NCBI RefSeq assembly: GCF_014287515.2
Contig: NZ_CP092473.1
Span: 471,001 to 535,000, forward strand
Length of the DNA: 64,000 nucleotides
Source of the DNA: Roseburia rectibacter
GTDB lineage: Bacteria; Bacillota; Clostridia; Lachnospirales; Lachnospiraceae
Reading direction: 5' to 3'
The notes under the pieces are model-generated. The model was not told the DNA's origin. It did no database searches and saw only the letters and a list, made by a program, of their open reading frames with translations. The stretch's first letter is position 1. Each line of letters begins with the position of its first letter. The position numbers and the translations under genes were made by a program. This document shows, in pieces, positions 45,674 to 53,019 of this stretch.

Positions 45674-46657
45674 ATGGAATTTCCAGAGGATTTTTTCAAA
45701 AAAGAATGCAGATGCGGCTTTGAAGTGCCGGAGATGATGAAACGTGCATGGGCAGCGCAGATGGAAGTACTTGAAGTTGTGGGTAAGGTTTGTGAAAAGC
45801 ATCATTTACAGTATTATGCGGACTGGGGAACTTTACTTGGAGCGATCCGTCATAAGGGATTTATTCCATGGGATGACGATATTGATATCTGTCTGAGACG
45901 AAAAGATTATAATGAACTGATCCGCGTTCTGCCAAAGGGGCTTCCACATGGATTTGTTGTGGCGGGAATGTACGCAGCTTCTGAAAGACTTCAAAATGCA
46001 GCGTATGTACCGCAGCTGCGTGTGATCGCGGATGAAACGCTGTGGGATTTTAATTCCTATATGCGCAGATTTCATGGCTTCCCATACCAGAGAGTCGGGA
46101 TTGACATTTTTCCGATGGATCGCATGCCGGAAGATCTGGAAACGGCAAAGCTGCAGAAGGAGGTCATCCGTCAGGGAATTGCAATATTAAGAGAATGGGA
46201 TCGTCTGCAGGAAAGCGGGCAATTACAGGGATATTTAAAAGGATATGGCGAACTTTGTAATGTGGAGATCCCTCAGAGAGATGATCTTAAAAACTGGATG
46301 TGGCGATTGATCGATGCACTGTGCAGCCTGTATCAGGATGATGACACAGAGTTTATTACGAATTGGAATGTGTGGATGGCAAAGCCACGTTTATACCGTG
46401 TAAAAAATGAATGGTTTGACGAGATGCGTTATGTGCCATTTGAGCATGTGCGCATCCCGGTACCGGGGAATTATGATGAGGTGTTAAAGGCTCAGTTTGG
46501 CGATTATATGACACCAAGTCAGGTAAAAGGCGGTCATGATTATCCGTTTTATGCTGAAATGGAGAAAGAGCTTGTAAAACAGATAAGAGCGGTGGGCTTC
46601 ATGGGAAGCGTAGAAGAATTTTGTGAGAAAGTTTCGACAGGCGAACTCCAGGTATAA
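45674..46657 (+). CDS. LicD-family transferase (4 of 5)
   Basis: A 327-residue Lic[53 protein letters not shown] with DDDIDICLRRKDY, and GIDIFPMDRMP. It follows phosphonopyruvate decarboxylase by 13 bases and is the last gene of the operon. Its closest relatives are the convergent gene at 46663 and the one at 32124. GAGGAAAAG precedes the ATG. Confidence 0.88.
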   Translation: MEFPEDFFKKECRCGFEVPEMMKRAWAAQMEVLEVVGKVCEKHHLQYYADWGTLLGAIRHKGFIPWDDDIDICLRRKDYNELIRVLPKGLPHGFVVAGMYAASERLQNAAYVPQLRVIADETLWDFNSYMRRFHGFPYQRVGIDIFPMDRMPEDLETAKLQKEVIRQGIAILREWDRLQESGQLQGYLKGYGELCNVEIPQRDDLKNWMWRLIDALCSLYQDDDTEFITNWNVWMAKPRLYRVKNEWFDEMRYVPFEHVRIPVPGNYDEVLKAQFGDYMTPSQVKGGHDYPFYAEMEKELVKQIRAVGFMGSVEEFCEKVSTGELQV

Positions 46658-46664
46658 TGGAGTT
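46644..46664. terminator. Hairpin between two convergent LicD genes
   Basis: AACTCCA (46644-46650) pairs with TGGAGTT (46658-46664); the loop holds the stop codon of the plus-strand gene. No T-run follows on either side, so terminator activity is uncertain. Confidence 0.4.
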
Positions 46665-47625
46665 ACTCTGAATAATGTTTTCTCACAAAATCATCAATAC
46701 TTCCGGTATATCCATGAGCATCCAGATAGTTTCTTAATGCATGTTCTTCGGTTTTGTAAAAAGGATAGGTGTGCGTTTGAACAGTTATGACCGGGTTTCT
46801 GTAATCACCGTAGCGGTTGGTAAGGATCTCGTCATACTGTTTTGGCACAGTAACCATAATATTTTCGAATGGGACGGTAATCGCCTCAGCAAACCATTCT
46901 TTTGGGGTGGCGATCTGGCGGTCATTTGTAAACCAGAAACCGTCTTTGGCAATGTCATTGCCGTCGTTTTCCTGATATAACGCGCGGATGGAATCCGAGA
47001 GCTGTATCAGAGTGCGAAGAATATTTGCATCACGTGCAATGTGGGTACTGCATAGCGATTCGATCTCTTTTACATTTTCTTCCCTTGTGATCTCGTTGGT
47101 TTTCTCCCAGTTGCGGACACAGAACACGATTTTCTGAACCAGGTACTGTTGAAGGGAACTCAGTTCGGGATCATCCGGGAGATAATCAAGCGGGAAGATA
47201 TCGATCCCCATATTACGATACGGAAAGCCGTGAAAACGCTGCATATAATCTGAAAGCTTCCAGTCGGACGAAACCGTTGCAACGACAGACTGGCAGGTTG
47301 GCAAAAACAATTTATCTGTTTGGGCATAAGGTCCGGCGAGTGCGATCCCATTTGGAAGTTCAGAAGGAAGGACGCGGATCAGCTTGTTGTAATCAGGCCG
47401 TTTGAGAGCAATATCCACATCATCATCCCATGGAATGAAGCCCTTGTGGCGTATTGCGCCAAGCAGTGTGCCATATTCAGCAAAATAGGTAATATCATAT
47501 TTATTGCAGATATCGATGATGATCTGCAGTAATTCAAGCTTTGCCGCCCAGGCGCGCTTCATCATCTGCGGAACTAAAAAACCATTGCGATATTCGTCTT
47601 GGAAAAAGTTTTCAGGGAAAATCAT
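46663..47625 (-). CDS. LicD-family transferase (5 of 5)
   Basis: A 320-residue Lic[53 protein letters not shown] with [13 protein letters not shown], and [12 protein letters not shown]. The ATG at 47625 has AAGGAG 9 bases upstream; earlier in-frame ATGs lack a site. It is convergent with the LicD at 45674 and has a sigma-28-like promoter (47666-47692) beside an IS200-type element. Confidence 0.88.
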   Translation of the reverse strand: MIFPENFFQDEYRNGFLVPQMMKRAWAAKLELLQIIIDICNKYDITYFAEYGTLLGAIRHKGFIPWDDDVDIALKRPDYNKLIRVLPSELPNGIALAGPYAQTDKLFLPTCQSVVATVSSDWKLSDYMQRFHGFPYRNMGIDIFPLDYLPDDPELSSLQQYLVQKIVFCVRNWEKTNEITREENVKEIESLCSTHIARDANILRTLIQLSDSIRALYQENDGNDIAKDGFWFTNDRQIATPKEWFAEAITVPFENIMVTVPKQYDEILTNRYGDYRNPVITVQTHTYPFYKTEEHALRNYLDAHGYTGSIDDFVRKHYSE

Positions 47626-47665
47626 AATAGGGGACTCCTTTAAGGAATAAAAAATACTATTAAAT

Positions 47666-47692
47666 ATATCGGCTGAAATAAATGAAAAATGA
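47666..47692 (-). promoter_or_regulatory. Sigma-28-like promoter of the fifth LicD gene
   Basis: On the minus strand GCCGATAT (47666-47673) with TCAT (47689-47692) 15 bases upstream. The -10 box is perfect. The -35 lies near the left end of the IS200-type element. Confidence 0.65.
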
Positions 47693-47709
47693 TACATATT
47701 ATGAATGAA

Positions 47710-48370
47710 AAGTCTAATCCCCCAGCTATGCTGGGGAGAATGGAATAGCTGGAAGCGGTGAGAATATCAATAAAAAACCTCCTGTGATATATTAAGAATG
47801 GTGTCGCAAGCCAAACTTAATCACAGGAGGTGGTCCATATGGACAATAAAAGTTTATCACACACAAAATGGAAATGCCAATATCACATTGTATTTATTCC
47901 GAAATACAGAAAGAAAATTTTGTATGGAAGAGTGAGAAATGATGTGAGAGAAATAATAAGCACGTTATGTAAATACAAAGATGTGGATATTATAGCAGGA
48001 GCAGTTTGCGTGGATCATATACATTTAAGTGTAGCTATTCCACCTAAAATTAGCATTGCAAATTTTATGGGATACTTAAAAGGGAAAAGTACATTAATGC
48101 TTTATGATAGACATCCAGAATTGCAAAGTAAATGGGATAAAGCATTTTGGGCAAGAGGGTATTATGTAGAAACAATTGGTAATATCACAGATGAAGCAGT
48201 ACAAAAGTATATAAAAGAGCAGGCAGAGGAATCAAGGAAAGAAGATTCAAGAAGTACCGCTTTATAGCGGACCGGTAAAAGTGCTTGCGATACCGCCCTT
48301 TTGGGCGAGCAGTAAAAATGCCCTTTTGAGGGCTAATACCAAACCACCAGTTGAACTGGTGGTTGCTGAC
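47710..48370 (+). mobile_element. IS200/IS605-type insertion sequence (TnpA only)
   Basis: The single-transposase element has the expected subterminal hairpins: left CCCCAGC/GCTGGGG (47720-47736) and right AACCACCAG/CTGGTGGTT (48342-48364). More hairpins occur between the gene and the right end (CGCCC-TTTT-GGGCG and GCCCT-TTTG-AGGGC). A third inverted repeat pairs CCTCCTGTGAT upstream of tnpA with its ribosome binding site, ATCACAGGAGG, and could hide it. The ends are approximate, since these elements make no terminal repeats or target duplication. Confidence 0.8.
47839..48267 (+). CDS. tnpA: IS200/IS605 family transposase TnpA
   Basis: TnpA is a single-stranded-DNA transposase of the HUH-tyrosine type. 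The 142-residue product fits the family: KCQYHIVFIPKYRKK, the His-x-His in VDHIHLSVAIPP, and the C-terminal helix QKYIKEQ with the catalytic Tyr. The ATG at 47839 leaves 8 bases to AGGAGG at 47825-47830; a GTG within that box is not the start. Both catalytic motifs and the length are intact, so the element may be active. Confidence 0.95.
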   Translation: MDNKSLSHTKWKCQYHIVFIPKYRKKILYGRVRNDVREIISTLCKYKDVDIIAGAVCVDHIHLSVAIPPKISIANFMGYLKGKSTLMLYDRHPELQSKWDKAFWARGYYVETIGNITDEAVQKYIKEQAEESRKEDSRSTAL

Positions 48371-48392
48371 TTAGAAAATTTGCGGGGAAGAT

Positions 48393-48419
48393 TAAGAAAA
48401 AGAGGGCAAATGCCGATAC
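48393..48419 (+). promoter_or_regulatory. Sigma-28 promoter of the second flagellin
   Basis: TAAG (48393-48396), 15 bases, GCCGATAC (48412-48419). It starts about 25 bases after the right end of the IS200-type element and 110 bases before the flagellin-like gene. Confidence 0.8.
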
Positions 48420-48503
48420 ACTATATAGCTAATTATCAAGGAAGATGATTACAGAGATACAAGCGGTAGCGTATCTTTGGAAAAAAAGGACACGGAGGGA
48501 AAT

Positions 48504-49340
48504 ATGGGCAGAATAGTTGTAAACCATAACATGCAGTCGATGTATCAACATCGGCAGTTGAAGATTAATACAGAAAATGTAGACAAATCTTCAGAAAAAC
48601 TTGCATCTGGTTACAAGATCAATCATGCAAATGATGAGGCGGCAGAGCTTACAGTATCTGAAGCGATGAGAAACCAGATCAGAGGTTTGAACAAGGCATC
48701 CAATAATATTCAGGATGGAATTGGTTTGGTTCAGACAGCAGATGCGGCATTGGAAGAGACCCAGACGATATTGGATCGTATGGTAGAACTGACAACACAG
48801 GCTGCAAATGATGTGAACACCGAGGAAGATCGTAAGGCAATCCAGGACGAGATCGATCAGTTGAACAAAGAGATCGACCATATTGCTTATGACACCAATT
48901 TTAACCAGAATTACATGCTTGCAGAGGGAACGCCAAAAGCGAAACCAGGATTTTTTTATGTTCAGACAGGTTCTCTGGCAGAACAGAGTATTATCATCAA
49001 TTTTGTAAATGCGAGCAAGGAAAGTCTTGGTGTAGATAAGGTTGATGTATCGAATCATGAAAAGGCATCAGAATCGATCACCATGGTGCAGGATGCGATT
49101 GAGAAAGCAGCAGGATGGAGAGACGATTTTGGAGCAGTCTGGGAGCAGTTAGCGCGTGCGGTAAAAAATGCAGATTACACATCCCAGAATACACAGCAGT
49201 CCGAGAGCAATATTCGTGATACTGACATTGGTGATGAAATTCTGGGATATACCACAAACCAGATCCTGGTAAATGCGTCACAGAGTCTGTTGGCACAGTA
49301 TAATAGCAGTAAGGATGCGGTTCTGGTATTATTAAGGTAA
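48504..49340 (+). CDS. Divergent flagellin (minor subunit)
   Basis: A 278-residue flagellin with D0/D1 features (VVNHNMQSMYQHRQL, EKLASGYKINHANDEAAEL, RGLNKASNNIQDG; QSLLAQYNSSKDAVLVLLR at the end) but many changes at positions that are otherwise fixed: NDEAAEL for DDAAGL, WRDDFGAVWEQLARAV for the usual LGAxQNRLEHT stretch, and an LR end for LLQ. The middle is short. A charged surface replaces the smooth packing surface, so it may be a minor, cap-proximal or specialised subunit. ATG at 48504 follows CGGAGGGA. It has its own sigma-28 promoter. Confidence 0.9.
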   Translation: MGRIVVNHNMQSMYQHRQLKINTENVDKSSEKLASGYKINHANDEAAELTVSEAMRNQIRGLNKASNNIQDGIGLVQTADAALEETQTILDRMVELTTQAANDVNTEEDRKAIQDEIDQLNKEIDHIAYDTNFNQNYMLAEGTPKAKPGFFYVQTGSLAEQSIIINFVNASKESLGVDKVDVSNHEKASESITMVQDAIEKAAGWRDDFGAVWEQLARAVKNADYTSQNTQQSESNIRDTDIGDEILGYTTNQILVNASQSLLAQYNSSKDAVLVLLR

Positions 49341-49356
49341 TATAGTTAGAGATGGG

Positions 49357-49408
49357 ATAACAGCGGTTGATTAATATATGTCATGTTGATCAACTGCTAT
49401 TATTTTTT
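49357..49408 (+). terminator. Terminator after the second flagellin
   Basis: An imperfect stem (AACAGCGGTTGAT with ATCAACTGCTATT, within 49357-49402) is followed by TTTTTT at 49403-49408. Confidence 0.75.
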
Positions 49409-49463
49409 AGGGGTAAAGTGTGAGCTTGTGAAACCGCAGAATGATCTGTACTGGAACAATAAA

Positions 49464-49631
49464 CCTGAATTATTCACAGCAAAGCCGTGAACGTGGCTGA
49501 AAGCCACATAGCTGCTGTATTTTAATTGCACATTGTTTTCTGACGAATTGAGAGACGTTATGGCTACATGGATCATTTTTTGATTCATGGTGCAATTTTC
49601 AGATTAGAGATTGCTCCGTGAATAATTCAGG
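49464..49631. mobile_element. MITE-like element with 14-base inverted ends
   Basis: CCTGAATTATTCAC (49464-49477) is an exact inverted copy of 49618-49631. ATAAA directly flanks both sides (49459-49463 and 49632-49636), as a 5-base target duplication would. The 168-base interior has no gene but several hairpins (GTGGCT-GAA-AGCCAC; AATTGCAC with GTGCAATT). It fills most of the 340-base gap between flagellin and the second pntC gene. Confidence 0.7.
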
Positions 49632-49678
49632 ATAAATATGTTTTTGACTGTTATCTGACAAAATAAAGGAGATAGGGC

Positions 49679-51505
49679 ATGCAGGCGATTATCTTAGCAG
49701 CGGGAATGGGAAAACGTTTGGGAGAGTTGACGAAAAATAATACGAAATGTATGGTGGAAGTCGGTGGTGTGAGGCTGATTGAACGTGCGCTTCGTATACT
49801 TGACAGAAAAAAATTAAGCCGGATCATTCTGGTTGTCGGATACCAGTATGAAAATCTGGTTTCTTTTGTTGATTCTTTGGGGCTTAAAACACCGGTTGAG
49901 TACATTATAAATGATGTATACCATAAGACGAATAATATTTTTTCACTTTCACTGGCAAAAGATCAGATGATGCAGGAAGATACATTGTTATTGGAATCAG
50001 ATCTGATTTTTGAGGAGAACCTGATCGATATGCTGTTAGAAGATGACAGGGATACGCTGGCGTTGGTGGATAAATTTGAAAACTGGATGGATGGTACCTG
50101 TATCGTGGTCGATCAGGACGATAACATTACTGATTTCATTCCGGGAAAATTATTAAAATACCAAGAGAAAGAACATTATTATAAAACAGTAAATATCTAT
50201 AAGTTCGGAGCACAGTTTTCAAGAGATGTATATGTACCATTTTTGGAAGCATATGCAAAAGTTATGGGAAATAACGAATATTATGAAACTGTGATTAAAC
50301 TCATACTGATGTTGGACAAAAACACCATGAAGGCAAAAAGGTTAAATGGTGAATTGTGGTATGAGATTGATGACATACAGGATCTTGATATTGCACAGAC
50401 ATTATTTATCGAGGATGATGTAGAACGATATCATCATCTGATGCAACGGTACGGAGGATACTGGCGTTTCCCTCATTTACAGGATTATTGTTATCTGGTA
50501 AATCCATATTTCCCGACAAAGCGTATGCAGGAGGAGATGGAATCTAATTTTGATGTGCTGGTTCGTCAGTACTCGTCTGGTATGACAGTCAATACGCTTC
50601 TGGCGGCAAAGAGTTTTGATGTGCATGAAGAACACATTGTGATCGGAAATGGTGCAGCAGAGCTGATCAAAGGATTACTGGAAGAACTGAACGGAAAACT
50701 GGGTGTGATCCGTCCGACTTTTGAAGAGTATCCAAACCGCTGGGAGAAAGATGTTATTGCATACGACTGTACGGAAAATGATTTTTCATATACGGCTAGC
50801 CAGTTAATCCAATACTTTACAGAAAATCCGGTTGATACGCTTGTACTGATTAATCCGGACAATCCGACCGGTCATTGTATGAATGCAGACGAGATAAAAC
50901 GGCTGCTGCAGTGGAGCAGGCAATGTGATATAAATCTGATCATAGATGAGAGTTTTCTTGATTTCGCAGATGCGGAAAATTTATCGTTATTATCGGAACA
51001 GGTGTTAAAAGAAAACAAAAACCTTTATGTGGTAAAAAGTATTTCAAAATCATACGGAGTTCCGGGAATCAGACTGGGAATTTTAGCAAGTGGAAATACA
51101 GATATGATCGGGCGTTTAAAGAAAGATGTATCAATATGGAATATCAATTCCATGGCAGAATTTTTCATGCAGATTCTGGACAAGTATAAAAGCGACTATA
51201 CAGATTCCCTGCGGAAAATAAAGGAGGAAAGAAGTCGTTTTCTGAATGAACTTTGTGCGATCAAAAATCTAAAGGTCTATCCGTCACAGGCGAATTATTT
51301 CATGTGTGAGATTTTAGATGGAATCAGCAGCGAAGAACTGGCAGGAAGACTTTTAAAGGAAAATATCTTGATTAAAGACCTGACAGGAAAGATACATAAT
51401 GGAAAGCAGTATATCAGAATTGCAATCCGGGGAGAAGAGGAGAACCGGATACTGGTGGAGAAACTGAGATTATGTATGGGGCAGAGAGAGAATGTGGAGC
51501 AATGA
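49679..51505 (+). CDS. pntC: PntC-like fusion: cytidylyltransferase plus aminotransferase (copy 2)
   Basis: A 608-residue paralog of the gene at 33239, alike over both domains: ILAAGMGKRLGELT and LLLESDLIFEE in the nucleotidyltransferase; IGNGAAELIKGLL, LINPDNPTGHCM, IIDESFLDFAD and SISKSYGVPGIRLG in the PLP domain. All motif residues are kept in both copies, so both are probably active; they may differ in substrate. GGAGATAGGGC precedes the ATG. The gene is more AT-rich than copy 1. It stands alone, downstream of a MITE-like element. Confidence 0.82.
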   Translation: MQAIILAAGMGKRLGELTKNNTKCMVEVGGVRLIERALRILDRKKLSRIILVVGYQYENLVSFVDSLGLKTPVEYIINDVYHKTNNIFSLSLAKDQMMQEDTLLLESDLIFEENLIDMLLEDDRDTLALVDKFENWMDGTCIVVDQDDNITDFIPGKLLKYQEKEHYYKTVNIYKFGAQFSRDVYVPFLEAYAKVMGNNEYYETVIKLILMLDKNTMKAKRLNGELWYEIDDIQDLDIAQTLFIEDDVERYHHLMQRYGGYWRFPHLQDYCYLVNPYFPTKRMQEEMESNFDVLVRQYSSGMTVNTLLAAKSFDVHEEHIVIGNGAAELIKGLLEELNGKLGVIRPTFEEYPNRWEKDVIAYDCTENDFSYTASQLIQYFTENPVDTLVLINPDNPTGHCMNADEIKRLLQWSRQCDINLIIDESFLDFADAENLSLLSEQVLKENKNLYVVKSISKSYGVPGIRLGILASGNTDMIGRLKKDVSIWNINSMAEFFMQILDKYKSDYTDSLRKIKEERSRFLNELCAIKNLKVYPSQANYFMCEILDGISSEELAGRLLKENILIKDLTGKIHNGKQYIRIAIRGEEENRILVEKLRLCMGQRENVEQ

Positions 51506-51549
51506 AAATGCGGTTATTATGAAAAAACTGCAAAGATAGTAGAAAACTC

Positions 51550-51578
51550 TTGCACAGAGTATACGGTTATGTTACAAT
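51550..51578 (+). promoter_or_regulatory. Sigma-A promoter of an unidentified operon
   Basis: TTGCAC (51550-51555), 17 bases, TACAAT (51573-51578). It reads toward the three-gene AT-rich operon at 51665. Confidence 0.65.
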
Positions 51579-51664
51579 TGTAAATGCTATTAACATTTGA
51601 TGATTACAGAATTATATGGCGATTTTCACAGCAGGCAGTGAAGAATTGCAGCAAAAGGAGAAAT

Positions 51665-52066
51665 ATGGGAGAAAAAAAAGATGTGATATATCTTTCTTCC
51701 AAAGAGGCTTTTTTGAAAATTTGTGTACTGGCACTTACTATTGGTATAAGTGTAGTGGCATCATTGTTTGACTACAAATCGTGTTATGTAACTATATTGG
51801 TGCAGGCATGTAATAATATGTATGATTTTTATCAGTTTACAGATAATAAAAAATATTCAACTCTAGTAAAAAGAGAATCGATTGCTATTGTTTTGTTTGC
51901 GATTATTGCAATTATCGTATCTGTAGTTGCGATTCTTGAGTTGTATGTAGTTATGAAGTCTATTTGGATTAAACTATTGGTGATTTCTTTCGTAACTATA
52001 CCGTTAGCAGTCGTATATAATGACTATAAGATTAATATAGAGAAAGAGAATAGAGTGGAGGCTTGA
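51665..52066 (+). CDS. Small membrane protein, unknown (gene 1 of an AT-rich operon)
   Basis: A 133-residue protein with about four predicted membrane helices (around KICVLALTIGISVVASLF, a weaker second, IAIVLFAIIAIIVSVVAIL, and LLVISFVTIPLAVVY) and a basic-acidic tail. AAGGAG precedes the ATG at 51665. I recognise no family. It is followed by two genes with almost no gap, and the trio is visibly more AT-rich than the neighbouring DNA. Confidence 0.65.
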   Translation: MGEKKDVIYLSSKEAFLKICVLALTIGISVVASLFDYKSCYVTILVQACNNMYDFYQFTDNKKYSTLVKRESIAIVLFAIIAIIVSVVAILELYVVMKSIWIKLLVISFVTIPLAVVYNDYKINIEKENRVEA

Positions 52067-52070
52067 AAAT

Positions 52071-52325
52071 ATGGCAAATGAAATTATGATTGTTATTGGT
52101 TTTGTCATAACTGTAGTTGCAATGTGCAAATTATGGAATTTATATGCAATGAAACAATATGGAAAAGCCAAAGCAGATAGATTAGGATTGACATATGGAT
52201 TTTATGTTGACAATATGCAATCTTTTGAAATCGAAGGAACAGGAAATGATGAAAATGGAGATTATGATGTTGGAAAGGCAGTTAAGAAAATAGAAATGCC
52301 AGATGATGTAAGGATCAAAGCATAA
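52071..52325 (+). CDS. Small single-pass membrane protein, unknown (gene 2)
   Basis: An 84-residue protein with one N-terminal membrane helix (IMIVIGFVITVVAMCKLW) and a charged, soluble remainder. No family is recognisable. It starts 5 bases after gene 1 and overlaps gene 3 by one base. Confidence 0.6.
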   Translation: MANEIMIVIGFVITVVAMCKLWNLYAMKQYGKAKADRLGLTYGFYVDNMQSFEIEGTGNDENGDYDVGKAVKKIEMPDDVRIKA

Positions 52326-52894
52326 TGAATAAAATAGACTTTTTAGAATTTTACAATGGTGTAGTTAAAAAACTAGGGATGCATCTGGAAAATGAATACA
52401 GGCAATTTCATTTTTGTGATAATCCTGATTCGTTGTATGAAGAATATCTTAACCAAAAAACCATGCTAAGAGTTTTATACCAAAAGAAAAATGGTGAAAG
52501 TAAGACACTATTAGACCGCCATAAGGTGTGCGCCTGTATGACAGCTGCAATCATTAAGGTCAGGCTGGTAAGTGGTAATATCCAAACGGATGATGATTTT
52601 TCTTTATCTGCGGCATCAAGAATTAACGAGCAACTGGCTTTTATGAGTACGTGGGAATTGTTTTTGGGGTTCATAAGGCTTCACAAAGAAGAAGTAGACA
52701 AAAATTACCGATTGCCAGACACTTATCATAATAATTCTTTTTTGGATACTATTACAAGATCATTATTTATGGCTAATCAGTTGAACGCCTTATCGACTCC
52801 TTTAATAGCAAATGTTTTCTTCTTGTTAGAAAAGTATTTTGAAGTAGAAGAACAAAATAATATTTTAAAAGCGCAATTAGAAGTTATAGAGTAA
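52325..52894 (+). CDS. Soluble helical protein, unknown (gene 3)
   Basis: A 189-residue soluble helical protein with no motif that I recognise (NKIDFLEFYNGVVKKLG near the start). It starts on the last base of the gene 2 stop codon (TAATG), so the trio is translated together. Two small membrane proteins with a soluble partner resemble some defence or toxin systems, but the resemblance is only in layout. Confidence 0.65.
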   Translation: MNKIDFLEFYNGVVKKLGMHLENEYRQFHFCDNPDSLYEEYLNQKTMLRVLYQKKNGESKTLLDRHKVCACMTAAIIKVRLVSGNIQTDDDFSLSAASRINEQLAFMSTWELFLGFIRLHKEEVDKNYRLPDTYHNNSFLDTITRSLFMANQLNALSTPLIANVFFLLEKYFEVEEQNNILKAQLEVIE

Positions 52895-52937
52895 GTACTC
52901 ACTATGAAAAATGGAGTTCTATATCCTAATTATTGAT

Positions 52938-52972
52938 TTATCTCCTAAAACAGAGCATGATTTAGGAGATAA
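52938..52972. terminator. Hairpin after the AT-rich operon
   Basis: TTATCTCCTAAA (52938-52949) pairs perfectly with TTTAGGAGATAA (52961-52972) around an 11-base loop. The flanking T/A richness suits a bidirectional terminator with the convergent glycosyltransferase. Confidence 0.6.
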
Positions 52973-53019
52973 AAGTATTTTAGGGAGATGCGCTATAGTA
53001 CATTCCAGTCTTAATGAGA

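Noticed and set aside
44902..45699. Long open frame antisense to the phosphonopyruvate decarboxylase gene
   Set aside because: It has no ribosome binding site and no recognisable protein pattern, and the opposite strand encodes a complete known enzyme.
47710..48370. TnpB or RNA-guided nuclease partner of the IS200-type element
   Set aside because: Only TnpA is encoded; no TnpB frame is present and no omega-RNA-like region can be supported.
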